A stretch of 64,000 nt of DNA from Bolinopsis microptera (taxonomy: Eukaryota > Ctenophora > Tentaculata > Lobata > Bolinopsidae): the NCBI RefSeq assembly GCF_026151205.1, contig NC_087077.1:6906483-6970482 (forward strand). Direction: 5' to 3'. The translations under genes and the position numbers were made by a program. Below, piece by piece: positions 46,756-57,515 of this stretch. Every line of letters starts with the position of its first letter. Position 1 is the stretch's first letter. Below the pieces are notes generated by a model, which searched no databases, had not been told where the DNA came from, and worked only from the letters and a program-made list of their open reading frames with translations.

Positions 46756-47618
46756 ATGCGTTCCTTCATCACATTGGCTGTGATACTTGTTGTTTCGACG
46801 GCTGAATCTGGTAAGTAACCAAAAGACATTTTTCGAGTCAGAACTTAAATCTGATCATACTCGTCAAAGTTCTCAGTAATTAATTCAGCGGGTGTTACAT
46901 AGTGTGTGTTACATAGTGCTGAATGTATTAAATATTTGTCCACATTTTGTAAAGGTGGAATCTTATGTTCCATTATGATTCAATCCTTCATCCATTGTGT
47001 GATTGATTTATATAATTTAAATTATCGACGAATCTTGCATGGACTGTTCTTTAGTGGGTTGTGTTACATCTGAAAAACTTCAGGTATCTCGGAGGAACTG
47101 AGACTTAGTTCCAGAGGAGACATGAGCAATAACAGAGTTATAACATGCTCTGGGTTACAGATAAGCAGAATGGGTTGCAATTGTCTAGCTGATCTCTACA
47201 ATGAAAGAGGATGCAGTAGAAGCCTTAGCTACAGTAAGTGACTTAAATGGATAAACATTTTAAATGGTCCACAGCCCCATAATTTCTCTCTTTTGCAGCA
47301 CTTACAAGTTTAAAGTATCAAACTTGGATACTGGTGAGTGGTGGGGAGGTGAAACATATCCTTCCTGACCTGTGACAACGATTTACCAAGCATCTTTCAG
47401 AATTGGCCAATCAAATCCCAGAACCACCGTCACGTGTCAAAACAAGTATATAAGTTTCTCCTCGAAACCAGAAGATCTATCATCTGACAACTTAATTTTC
47501 AGATACCGGCAGTTGTGCCACGTACAACCACCATTGTAAGCATCTAAAGGACGGGAAGAAGAAGGAGAAGACTTGTTGCAGAGCTATCATGTGCTACATC
47601 AATAAACACGGATGCTAA
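46756..47618 (+). CDS. Gene D: secreted ten-cysteine protein, three exons
   Basis: Exons 46756-46810, 47084-47233 and 47503-47618, all phase 1, encode 106 residues. The signal peptide is MRSFITLAVILVVSTAES. Exon 2 adds about 20 linker residues before the first domain half (MGCNCLADLYNERGC). Exon 3 (CATYNHHC, a basic loop, CCRAIMCY) is almost identical in DNA to the last exons of E and F. All ten cysteines are present. AATAAA at about 47824 is a likely polyadenylation signal; a LINE fragment is inserted just beyond it. Confidence 0.75.
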
Positions 47619-47849
47619 GCTGTGGATTTATGTAACCCTTGAAAGATGGTTGAGATTGTCATTTCTTGATGTTGAACTGTTGAACTATAATTACTGTATG
47701 TCGTATGATTCAAAATTTTGAACAACGTCAGTAATTTAAAGATAGCATTATTCTAATTGAATACCAGTTACCGTTATAAACAGCACTCAGAGTTAATTTA
47801 TGACTAAATTATTGTCGTTAATTTCAATAAATAATTGTGTTTGTTTTTT

Positions 47850-48191
47850 CTACCATGACTGTCCAACTGCTCGAACAGAAACAAGTTAAAACAGTTGCGC
47901 AAAACAAGGCTGTCTGATTCGGTGACTTTAGTTTCCTGCAGAGTAAGAGCGCAAATGTCGACATTGTACTTTTCACAGTCTAATCCTAGTAACCCACGTT
48001 TACTATGTATGTTGGCTGCCATCTTGCTGAACACCGAGCCCACGGTTGTTGAACGTGGCGAAGCTGATCATTAATGTACTGGTTATTGATACAAATGATT
48101 TTTTCTTTGGGTTAAATATGTTGGAGTTGGCGTCACCACCGTCTCCACCGCTGACATTACTCGAACGGACCATCTAAAAATTAATTTCTAC
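47850..48191 (-). mobile_element. 342-bp LINE 5'-end fragment with a 21-bp target-site duplication
   Basis: Flanked by perfect 21-base direct repeats (aaataattgtgtttgttttt plus t) at 47829-47849 and 48192-48212. On the minus strand the insert encodes the start of an APE-type endonuclease ORF (ISFATFNNRGLG; then, after a frameshift, YNVDICALTLQETKVTES) and ends in a short A-run at the junction. It keeps the 5' end of a LINE rather than the 3' end, the reverse of ordinary truncation. Confidence 0.75.
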
Positions 48192-48212
48192 AAATAATTG
48201 TGTTTGTTTTTT

Positions 48213-48659
48213 AAACCATATACGGGTGAGGAGAGGAGGTTCAGATGGCCTGATTCCATTCATTAAGATCTTCAGTGATCATGTCAGGATCATTAGCATC
48301 AAATTAAATCAATAATCTCTAACAAAAAATAAAATGTCTCAATGCAGAGCACCCCTTCAAATATTAAAAACGATAGTCTTGCATTTAGAAATGACCTTAA
48401 TGAAATTACAACACAAACATATTATATATAATCGGTATCGATGGGACTAAATAATTATGTGGCGCTGCTGGAAAAATGTTATCAGGGAGCCTTTTGATTA
48501 CCCGGATACATTTTTGTTCAATTATGCTTAATCGATTAGTGTGTGTTTATGGCCATTTTATTTTGAAAGTTTTCATTAAATAATAGACTGTTTGTTAGTT
48601 CCAATATTAGCTCGACTTTAGTTTAAATTATTGTTATACTGTTTCGCTGCAGTCGAGGA
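48213..48659. other. Gap upstream of gene E
   Basis: AT-rich, non-coding. The sequence around 48230-48660 has a clear counterpart at about 50265-50779 upstream of gene F, showing that the E and F units were duplicated with their upstream regions. Confidence 0.5.
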
Positions 48660-49890
48660 ATGCGTTCTCTGGTGACATTCGCTGCAATACTTGTTGCTGT
48701 AACAGCAGACTCCAGTAAGAAAACATTTTAAATTTCTAGAGTTAGAAGTATAACTTAATTGTGATAATATTCGTCAAGGTCCTCCTCAGTGCGTCCTTCA
48801 ACGGGGTCTAAATATTTCCAGGAATCTGGGAGAAACACCGCGGAAAAGTTTTAAGGGGTAAATACAGTTCTGGAGTGTCCGAGTACAACTATCTAGAAGA
48901 AGCACAGATTGAGTGTATGATGCGATCTGGTTAGTTTAAATCTGCATGTAGAAAATTACTTTAATTTGCAGTTCAACAAATACTGATGTAATTGAGGTCA
49001 GAAATGAGGGACAAACTTGATAATCATGTCAAAGAACAACTTTTTATTATCTTTGATCAATTTGATCCTCGCCAATGATACTGTACGTTTTATTTCTTAT
49101 AATGTTGATCCTTTGTCTACATCTGTTTCACCAGATTGTGGTGGTATCACCTACATCAAGTCCTCTCAAAAGTACTCTCTGAGAAGCGGTGTCAACCTCG
49201 TGGACGCTCCCAAGGGCAAGAAAGCAACCTCCTGGCTCCTCATGATACCGATCCGTGAAACAGGTACAGAATGCACTTCACCTTCATGAAATTGTATGTA
49301 CAGTTTCAGCTTTCTTTCATCTGAGATCTTTAGACTTAAAATAGCTGATTCCATTTAAAAATACATGGCTGTTGGAGTGAAATATAGATACAGCTAATAC
49401 TATAATAGATCATGAGTACACTATTTGATTAATGCACTGTTTAGAATAAAGTGTTATCAATTAATATCGCGATTCTTCCAACACACTTCTTATTTTCCAG
49501 AATTTGAGACAGATTTAGCGGAAGGCAGGGTTATGTCATGCTCTGGAAAGGAGATAAACGAAATGGGTTGTTCTTGTCTCGCGGATCTCTACAATGTAAA
49601 TGGATGCGCTTCAAACCTTAGCTATGGTACATGATGCTAAATGCAAATCATAATATAATATATTATATCTAATATGTTTCACAATTCACGGCCACATCAT
49701 ACCTTTTTCATTGCACATATTAGTTTGAAAGGTGTCTCCAAATTATTATAATATTATAACAACTTAATTTTCAGATACTGGCAGTTGTGCCACGTACAAC
49801 CACCATTGTAAGCATCTAAAGGACGGGAAGAAGAAGGAGAAGACTTGTTGCAGAGCTATCATGTGCTACATCAATAAACACGGATGCTAA
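48660..49890 (+). CDS. Gene E: secreted PAN-like plus ten-cysteine protein, five exons
   Basis: Exons 48660-48714, 48822-48929, 49135-49263, 49501-49626 and 49775-49890, all phase 1, encode 177 residues. Signal peptide MRSLVTFAAILVAVTADS. Exons 2-3 form an extra module (IWEKHRGKVLRGKYSS; EEAQIECMMRS; DCGGITYIKSS; YSLRSGVNLVDAPKGKK). It resembles the PAN/apple-like AQ-x-EC ... CGGITY ... YTLR-G ... SP-G-SW module of many marine invertebrate secreted proteins; this is by eye and moderate. Exons 4-5 are the shared domain (MGCSCLADLYNVNGC; CATYNHHC ... CCRAIMCY). AATAAA follows near 50099. Function unknown. Confidence 0.8.
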
Positions 49891-50779
49891 GTGCAGCTGT
49901 TAAACATGGATTGATGTAGTCTTAAAAACCTTGAAACATGATTGAAAAATTATTGAGACAGAGATTGATTGATGTTAACTATTGTATTTTAACTACTACT
50001 GCATTTTAAGAAACATCATTACTTTGAAGATGGCTTTTTATCTGAGTGGACACCAGTTACCAACAAACTGCAGTGAATCTGAATCAAATTATAGACATTT
50101 CAATAAATAATTGAGTTCGTTTTAAACTATTTTCACAATTAAATACATTTATTGAGGACGTTACAGAAGGAATTAATTTAATGTAGTTGGAGGAGTCCTA
50201 ACTCTCCTCACGTCCGAGAATGGCGTTTCTCTTGTATCAAATATGAAGGTACGAGTGGGGAAAGGAAGCTCTGATGGCCCGGTGCCATTCACCAAGATCA
50301 TCATGCCCGGATCATTGGCAACAAATTCAATCAACAATCTCTAACATAAGATACACTTTTAAGTTTTAGGTTTTAATCCAGACCACCCCTTCAAATTATA
50401 ATATCATCATCAAAAGTCCTGCAGTTCCGTTGAAAAGGACCTCAATCAAATTACGAAAATTGTATTAATTTGATTTGTTGATTTTCTCTGATCAGATCAG
50501 TACTGATGAGACTAAATAACTGTACGCCGCTGTTAGAAAAATATTATTAGGGAGCCTTTCGTTTACCCAGATATATTTTGGAGAGCTCCTTCGAAACCAT
50601 GTTATTCGTTCTAAACTATGTTTTGATCGATTAGTATTTGTTTAATGTTGATGGCCATTGCATCTTTGAAAGTTTCAAAAGTTGATCAATGATCAAATAA
50701 ATTATAGACTTATTTCCAATCTAAACGTCACTATGTTTAGATCATTGTATTTGTTATACTGTTTCGGAACAGTCAAGGA
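49891..50779. other. Gap between genes E and F
   Basis: Gene E 3' UTR (AATAAA near 50099) and then sequence paralogous to that upstream of gene E. No coding. Confidence 0.5.
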
Positions 50780-51855
50780 ATGTGGTCTCTAGTTACTTTC
50801 ACCGCAATACTTGTTGCTGTAACTGCAGACTCTGGTAAGTAACCAAGCATCTCTAGAGTCAGAACTTAATTGTTATCATATATGTGAAGATCTTCGTCCG
50901 TGCGTCCTTCAACAGGGTGTAAATATTTTCAGGAATCTGGGAGAAACACCGCGGGAAATATCTGAGGGGTAGATATAGTTCCAGAGTTTCTGAGTACGAC
51001 GATTTAGAACAAGCACAGATTGAGTGTATCATGCGTTCTGGTTAGTAAACATCTGAACTTCCGTAAATAACTCTCATATAAAGTTTTACAAATTATAAAC
51101 CGTACGTTTTATTTGTACATATTATTAAAGTTGATCCCTTCACTTCATCTGTTTCACCAGATTGTGGTGGCATCACCTACATCAAGTCCTCCCAAATTTA
51201 CTCTCTGAGAAATGGTGCCAACCTCGTGGACGCTCCCAAGGGCAAGAAAGCAATCTCATGGGTTCTCAAGATAAGGTCCCTAGAACCACCTATAATAATA
51301 ATTGACGAGAAAAGTCCAGAGAGAAGTACAGAATGCAATTTACTTCGATAATATTTCATGGAGCGTCTGATGCTTACCACATTGCTGTTGAAATACCGGA
51401 ATAAAATAAGATAGATAAAAGTGCTCATTAATAAATGTTGCTTTTAGAATAGTGTTGAAATTGTAATTTTTACGAAACGACATCTTATTTTCAAGAACTT
51501 GAAGAGGATATCTTCATCGGCGTAGACAAGTTTTCAACATGTTCTGGGGCGGAGATAAACGAACTGGATTGCTCGTGTCTTGCGGATCTCTACGATATAA
51601 GAGAATGCAGTTCAAGCCTTAGCTACAGTAAATGACGCAAATGGATACAGATTTTGAATTGATACTCAGGTCCATCTTATCTTTCTGATCAACTTTAAAT
51701 ATTTCTATGAAGCATCAAATCTGACAATTTAATTTTCAGATACCGGCAGTTGTGTCACGTACAACCACCACTGTAAGCAGCTAAAGGACGGGAAGAAGAA
51801 GGAGAAGACTTGTTGCAGAGCTATCATGTGCTACATCAATAAATACAACTGCTAA
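50780..51855 (+). CDS. Gene F: secreted PAN-like plus ten-cysteine protein, five exons
   Basis: Exons 50780-50834, 50933-51040, 51161-51325, 51496-51627 and 51740-51855, all phase 1, encode 191 residues. A close paralog of gene E. The signal peptide starts MWSLVTFTAILVAVTADS. The PAN-like module (CGGITYIKSSQIYSLRNG) is kept. Exon 3 is 36 bases longer than in E and adds an Ile- and charge-rich tail (EPPIIIIDEKSPER) before a donor aligned to that of E (GTACAG). Exon 4 uses an AAG acceptor (TTTTCAAG). In the last exon the usual CATY reads CVTY; all ten cysteines remain. Confidence 0.8.
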
Positions 51856-52863
51856 GTGCAGTCTTTTAACCTGTAAACTATAAAGTATATTATATGGATT
51901 TGGACCTTTACTTGAAATCTGAGTGAGACTGTTCTTTTTTGATATTAAACTTCATTATATAACTCAACTGTCGTTGAGATTAAAAACCATGATTTACCTT
52001 TTGAGGTCACCAAAAATGTCATTATTTAGTTTTTGTTTCTTACAGAACCAGGCTACATTTTTACTTAGACATTATATCAGTTAATTTGTTGTATATATTT
52101 CTTTTTAGAATCCACATTCCACTTGCAAGACGTAACTTTTGCCAGACAGAAAATTGACTGTATCAGATTGCATTAGATTCAGTAATGAATAGATAATTTC
52201 TTCTAAAAGACTTCCTTAATAATTTGTTGTTGAATTTTGTTAAAATGAGCTGAATTAAATTAAATTTAGAATTGTATCGCAAGGTAGGGTAAAGGGTGTG
52301 GTGAACCATATCAGTAATAACTAAATTATGATACAAGAGACGTTCTTTAATTCAAGTCATTGGTGAGAAAATTCAATATTGGACATTGTTAAATGATGCC
52401 GCCAGCATAAATGCTTAAGAACTTAAATAATAATATGGGAATCGATAGCCTAAAAGTCGCGCTGAAATCACTCATTGAAACATGATTTTAGACAAATTAC
52501 TTCGAGGGACTAATTTCCACAGAGTCTGTAGTTAAGCTGCTTTTAGTCTTCGAATTTTAAAACTTGAAACTTGAACGTGTTTTTCAGCTTTAGCGTATTT
52601 ATTAATTTGTTTTGGTCAGATTATTTTACACACTACAGTAATGTAGCTTAATGCAATAATTGTAGGGGTGTTTAATGCCAATTTCGAAATTTAAATTTTT
52701 AGGCAATTGTAACCAGTGAACAAATTCTCAGCATACTTTAAGAAATGTTCGTTAATGATGCTGAGATTATTTTCGCCATCGGTGTTAAATTGTTAAAGCA
52801 TTCTTTGATTTTTCGCTATGGCAACGCCTTATATTCTCAAAGTCTATAGTTTCAGAAATGCAA
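51856..52863. other. Gap between genes F and G
   Basis: AT-rich, non-coding. No repeat or RNA gene recognised. Confidence 0.4.
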
Positions 52864-53607
52864 ATGCGTTCTCTGATCACGTTGGCTGCAATACTTGTTG
52901 TCGTAACTTCTAGTAAGTATGGAATTCGAATTTAAATTTCCTTATCTAAAGATAAGAAACATAGTTGCTCTGTTGAAAAATGTTCCACTCGTCCTATGAT
53001 TGGTCCAGAAGATGTCCAGTAATAACAGTGATGGTCAATGATCAAAATCGCTGCATTCCTTGCGATATTAACTACATAATATCAATATTTATTTTCAGTT
53101 GAACCTAGTTATGTTGAAACTATTATGGAAAGTGTGTATTATGATGAACCTATTATGGAAACTGTGAATAATGATGAACCTATTCTGGAAAGTGTGGAAG
53201 CAGATATACTGCAAACATGTTCAGGAGCGGAGTATAACGAAATGGATTGCTCTTGTCTTGCAAGTGCTTACAACCTGAGAGAATGTCCTGAACGCCTTAA
53301 CTGTAAGTATAATTTGTTTGTTTCCTACACACGCCAAATCTTATTTTGGCATGTACCCAAGATTAGTTAAATTTAGATCGATTAATAATCATGGAATTTG
53401 ATAATGCAACAAATTATTTAATTTACTTATTTTATCAGCTTAGAAAGCACTGCTGATATCCGGAAAATCGTACAAAAAACCCCTTCAGATTCGGGTAGTT
53501 GTGCTACATACAGTCATCACTGTAAAAGGCTGACGGGCGGAAAAAGGGAGAAGAAGACTTGCTGCAAGGCTATCATGTGCTACAGAGAAGCAAGAAGCTG
53601 CTACTGA
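52864..53607 (+). CDS. Gene G: secreted ten-cysteine protein with acidic repeat linker, three exons
   Basis: Exons 52864-52912, 53099-53302 and 53489-53607, phase 1, encode 123 residues. The start is placed at the ATG giving MRSLITLAAILVVVTS, matching the other members; an in-frame ATG two codons earlier is possible. Exon 2 begins with an acidic linker repeating DEPIMETV-type units three times (SVYYDEPIMETVNNDEPILE), then MDCSCLASAYNLREC. Exon 3 (CATYSHHC, a basic loop, CCKAIMCY) ends in an extra tyrosine. The spacing between domain halves is one residue shorter than in A-F, which with the acidic linker defines a G-H-I subgroup. Confidence 0.75.
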
Positions 53608-56600
53608 TCTGTACTTGAAGTTTCAACTGCATGTCTAGGATAAAACTGTGCGAACTTTGAAATCTGATTGAGACTGTTATTTTTTCATGGTGAAGTAAAT
53701 TATGACTTTACTTATTGAGAACAGTAAAAATTTCATTATTTAGTTTTTTCCTTAACACTTTTTGTTTTCTTTTGTCATAGTAAGTAGGGTGAATAACAGT
53801 TAAATTCGGCACTCTTTTGCAACGTAGATAAGAGGGCGTGCCTAATAATAATCCGATAACTAATTTAATGCTACATGATCATGAGGCGTTCTTGAACTGA
53901 AATTGGCAGGAAAATATTTAATGTTGTCAAATTTCATGCTGTCACGCCCACGCCCCACGAAAATGCTTGGTCATTTAAACATGAAATTTGATAGCCAAAA
54001 GTAACAATGAATTCCTCATCAAAAGAGGCTACTAAGGCTATTATTTGAAGTGTGTGTATTTGAGCTGCCTTCATTTGTCCAATTCGTATTTAGTTTAATC
54101 ACGAATTTGAAGATTTAATCGCGTATTACAATTGTACGGTAAAAGTCATTAAAGATTATTTCACATACACGCACGAATTTAATTTGCTTGATATGTGAGT
54201 TTTAAGTGCCATTAACGTAATTGGATTACTTAAGTCAATTGTTAAAATTGTCGGAATACTTTTCGAAGTGTTTCTTGATGATGCTCATTGCTCAGTTCTG
54301 GATTCTGCAATATAGATGGCGAGAATACTTTTGCCATCGAAATACCGCTATGTAAACGGGAGTGTTAGTGCTCCCTATGACAATTTAATGTTTAATTCCT
54401 GTTTAATTCCTGTTAAGGGTTCTCTTAGCTCGGGAATACAGATGCGTTCATTGATCACGCTGGTTGCAATCCTTGTTGCTATAACCTCTAGTAAGTACAG
54501 TAGTTCCATAATGACATTCCATGATTATGGAACTTATGTTATTTTGTAATCCTCTTTACACATCTCTGTTTTCTAGTTATGGATTAGATGGCGTGGGACG
54601 TGGGTGGGTATCTGCTTCTGATTGATCATCATTATAGTTCAAATCATTAGTGTATCTCTATCATATACTAAAAAATATTAATATTTTTACTCAGTTTCAG
54701 AGGCTAAGGAATTAAGTTATCAAACATATGATTCAAGTCTTGAACTAAAAGTTGAGGAATTTGCAGTTAATGAGGATATGAATGTGAAAGTAAAGGAGGG
54801 TATACTACAAACATGTTCGGGAGTGGAGTATAACCAAATGACTTGCTCTTGTCTTGCAAATGCCTACAACCTGAGAGAATGTCCTGATCGCCTTAACTGT
54901 AAATATAATTTCATTGTTTCTTTTACGCGTCACATTTTATTTGGCATGTTCCCAAGGTTTGTAAATTTTAAATTGATTTAATAAAAGTATGGAATTTATG
55001 CGTACAGAATACATATTTTCATATATTTATGGTCTAACTTACTGATTTGTTCACCTTAGTTACTGTTGATATAATTCATCATACGAAATGGATTTCAGAT
55101 TCGGGTGGTTGTGCTACATACAGTCATCACTGTAAAAGGCTGACGGGCGGAAAAAGGGAGAAGAAGACTTGCTGCAAGGCTATCATGTGCTACAGAGAAG
55201 CACGGAACTGCTACTGATCTGTACTTGAAGTTTCAACTGCATGTCTAGGATAAAACTGTGCGAACTTTGAAATCTGATTGAGACTGTTATTTTTTCATGG
55301 TGAAGTAAATTATGACTTTACTTATTGAGAACAGTAAAAATTTCATTATTTGGTTTTTTCCTTAACACTTTTTGTTTTCTTTTGTCATAGTAAGTAGGGT
55401 GAATAACAGTTAAATTCGGCACTCTTTTGCAACGTAGATAAGAGGGCGTGCCTAATAATAATCCGATAACTAATTTAATGCTACATGATCATGAGGCGTT
55501 CTTGAACTGAAATTGGCAGGAAAATATTTAATGTTGTCAAATTTCATGCTGTCACGCCCACGCCCCACGAAAATGCTTGGTCATTTAAACATGAAATTTG
55601 ATAGCCAAAAGTAACAATGAATTCCTCATCAAAAGAGGCTACTAAGGCTATTATTTGAAGTGTGTGTATTTGAGCTGCCTTCATTTGTCCAATTCGTATT
55701 TAGTTTAATCACGAATTTGAAGATTTAATCGCGTATTACAAATGTACGGTAAAAGTCATTAAAGATTATTTCACATACACGCACGAATTTAATTTGCTTG
55801 ATATGTGAGTCTTAAGTGCCATTAACGTAATTGGATTACTTAAGTCAATTGTTAAAATTGTCGGAATACTTTTCGAAGTGTTACTTGATGATACTCATTG
55901 CTCAGTTCTGGATTCTGCAATATAGATGGCGAGAATATTTTTGCCATCGAAATACCGCTATGTAAACGGGAGTGTTAGTGCTCCCTATGACAATTTAATG
56001 TTTAATTCCTGTTTAATTCCTGTTTAGGGTTCTCTTAGCTCGGGAATACAGATGCGTTCATTGATCACGCTGGTTGCAATCCTTGTTGCTATAACCTCTA
56101 GTAAGTACAGTAGTTCCATAATGACATTATGGAACTAATGTTATTTTGTAATCCTCTTTACACATCTCTGTTTTCTAGTTATGGATTAGATGGCGTGGGA
56201 CGTGGGTGGGTATCTGCTTCTAATTGATCATCATTATAGTACAAATCATTAGTGTATCTCTATCATATACTAAAAAATATTAATATTTTTACTCAGTTTC
56301 AGAGGCTAAGGAATTACGTTATCAAACATATGATTCAAGTCTTGAACTAAAAGTTGAGGAATTTGCAGTTAATGAGGATATCATGAATGTGAAAGTAAAG
56401 GAGGGTATACTACAAACATGTTCGGGAGTGGAGTATAACCAAATGACTTGCTCTTGTCTTGCAAATGCCTACAACCTGAGAGAATGTCCTGATCGCCTTA
56501 ACTGTAAATATAATTTCATTGTTTCTTTTACGCGTCACATTTTATTTGGCATGTTCCCAAGGTTTGTAAATTTTAAATTGATTTAATAAAAGTATGGAAT

Positions 56601-56700
56601 TTATGCGTGTACTTGTACTTGATTAGGTCTCCTCAATCATTCGAGTGGCCTGCACCAATGAACTCCCGTTTGTGACGTATCATCTCCCTCCAAAGTTTGC
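53480..56700. repeat. Tandem duplication, 1610-bp period
   Basis: The segment from about the last exon of G through exon 2 of H (about 53480-55090) is repeated nearly identically at about 55090-56700. Offsets are exactly 1610 bases for the last exons (53489 to 55099) and first exons (54442 to 56052). The duplication therefore cut through genes: gene H received a last exon nearly identical to that of G, and gene I was generated from H exons 1-2. Confidence 0.85.
54442..55217 (+). CDS. Gene H: secreted ten-cysteine protein with acidic linker, three exons
   Basis: Exons 54442-54490, 54695-54898 and 55099-55217 encode 123 residues. Signal peptide MRSLITLVAILVAITS. Exon 2 carries an acidic linker (SLELKVEEFAVNEDMNVKV) without the DEPIMETV repeats of G, then MTCSCLANAYNLREC. 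Exon 3 is nearly identical to that of G. Two acceptors six bases apart (TACTCAG|TTTCAG|) are both in frame and could give two isoforms differing by two residues. A longer plus-strand frame reading through the exon 2 donor is not needed. Confidence 0.75.
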
Positions 56701-57515
56701 GGTCACTAGCCATCTCGCTCGCTCCTTCTAGGTCTATGTCAGTGTTTCCTGTAAACGCTGCAGCATCTTCCAGCAAACATTTCCTCCAGTTCTTTCTTGG
56801 ACGGCCCCTAGATCTTCTCCCATGGGCAGGGGTCCAGTTAAGCAGGTACTTAGGAAGCCTAGTGTCTGGCATTCTGGTGACATGGCCAAACCAACGCAGG
56901 CGGTTTGCTCCTATGTACGTCTCTACTGGATTTATCTTTGCACGCTCCAGCACTTCAGTGTTTCTAACCCGATCGAGCCATCTTATCCTAAGTATTCTCC
57001 TCAAGCAACGCTGATGGAACACCTCAAAGCGATGTAGCTGCTTTTTGGTTGTGTTCCAAACCTCACTACCATATAACAATATTGTCAAAACCGCTGCCTT
57101 ATAAATCCTGATCTTTGTATAAGACTGGATGTTGCGGTTTTTCCATATATTACTCAGTTGATTGAAGGCTCCGGAAGCTTTCTGAATCCTAGCTGACAAC
57201 TCACGGTCGATAGTACCGTCGCTGGAAATAATTGTACCTAAGTACGTAAAATCACTAACTTGCTGCACTGGCGTGTCTTCAACAGTGATGTTCAGATGCG
57301 TACAGAATACATATTTTCATATATTTATGGTCTAACTTACTGATTTGTTCACCTTAGAGACTGTTGATATAATTCATCATACGAAATGGATTTCAGATTC
57401 GGGTAGTTGTGCTACATACAGTCATCACTGTAAAAGGCTGACGGGCGGAAAAAGGGAGAAGAAGACTTGCTGCAAGGCTATCATGTGCTTCAGAGAAGCA
57501 AGAAGCTGCTACTGA
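56052..57515 (+). CDS. Gene I: secreted ten-cysteine protein, copy of H with a LINE in intron 2
   Basis: Exons 56052-56100, 56297-56503 and 57397-57515 encode 124 residues. Exon 1 is identical to that of H, and exon 2 has one extra codon (EDIMNV for EDMNV). The last exon has CCKAIMCF in place of CCKAIMCY. Intron 2 is about 690 bases longer than in H because of a retrotransposon fragment at 56609-57295. Splice signals and frame are intact. AATAAA near 57620 is a likely polyadenylation signal. This is the last member of the cluster. Confidence 0.75.
56609..57295 (-). mobile_element. 5'-truncated RTE-like LINE in intron 2 of gene I, with target-site duplication
   Basis: The minus-strand frame (57268 to 56633) is the C-terminal end of a non-LTR polymerase: VSDFTYLGTIISSDGTIDRE, then LLYGSEVWNTTKKQ, RIRWLDRVRNTEVL, NRLRWFGHVTRMPDTRLPK and GRPRKNWR. 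This block is typical of RTE/BovB-like and related elements. The 3' end is a short AAGTAC repeat. ATGCGT at 56603-56608 and 57296-57301 is the duplication; gene H has the uninterrupted empty site, which confirms the borders. Confidence 0.9.

Noticed and set aside
34349-57515. Calling the cysteine-rich genes venom toxins (ShK, defensin or three-finger type)
   Set aside because: The cysteine spacing, including the adjacent CC pair and the CxC, does not match the ShK, defensin or three-finger patterns I know; the evidence supports only secreted and disulfide-rich.
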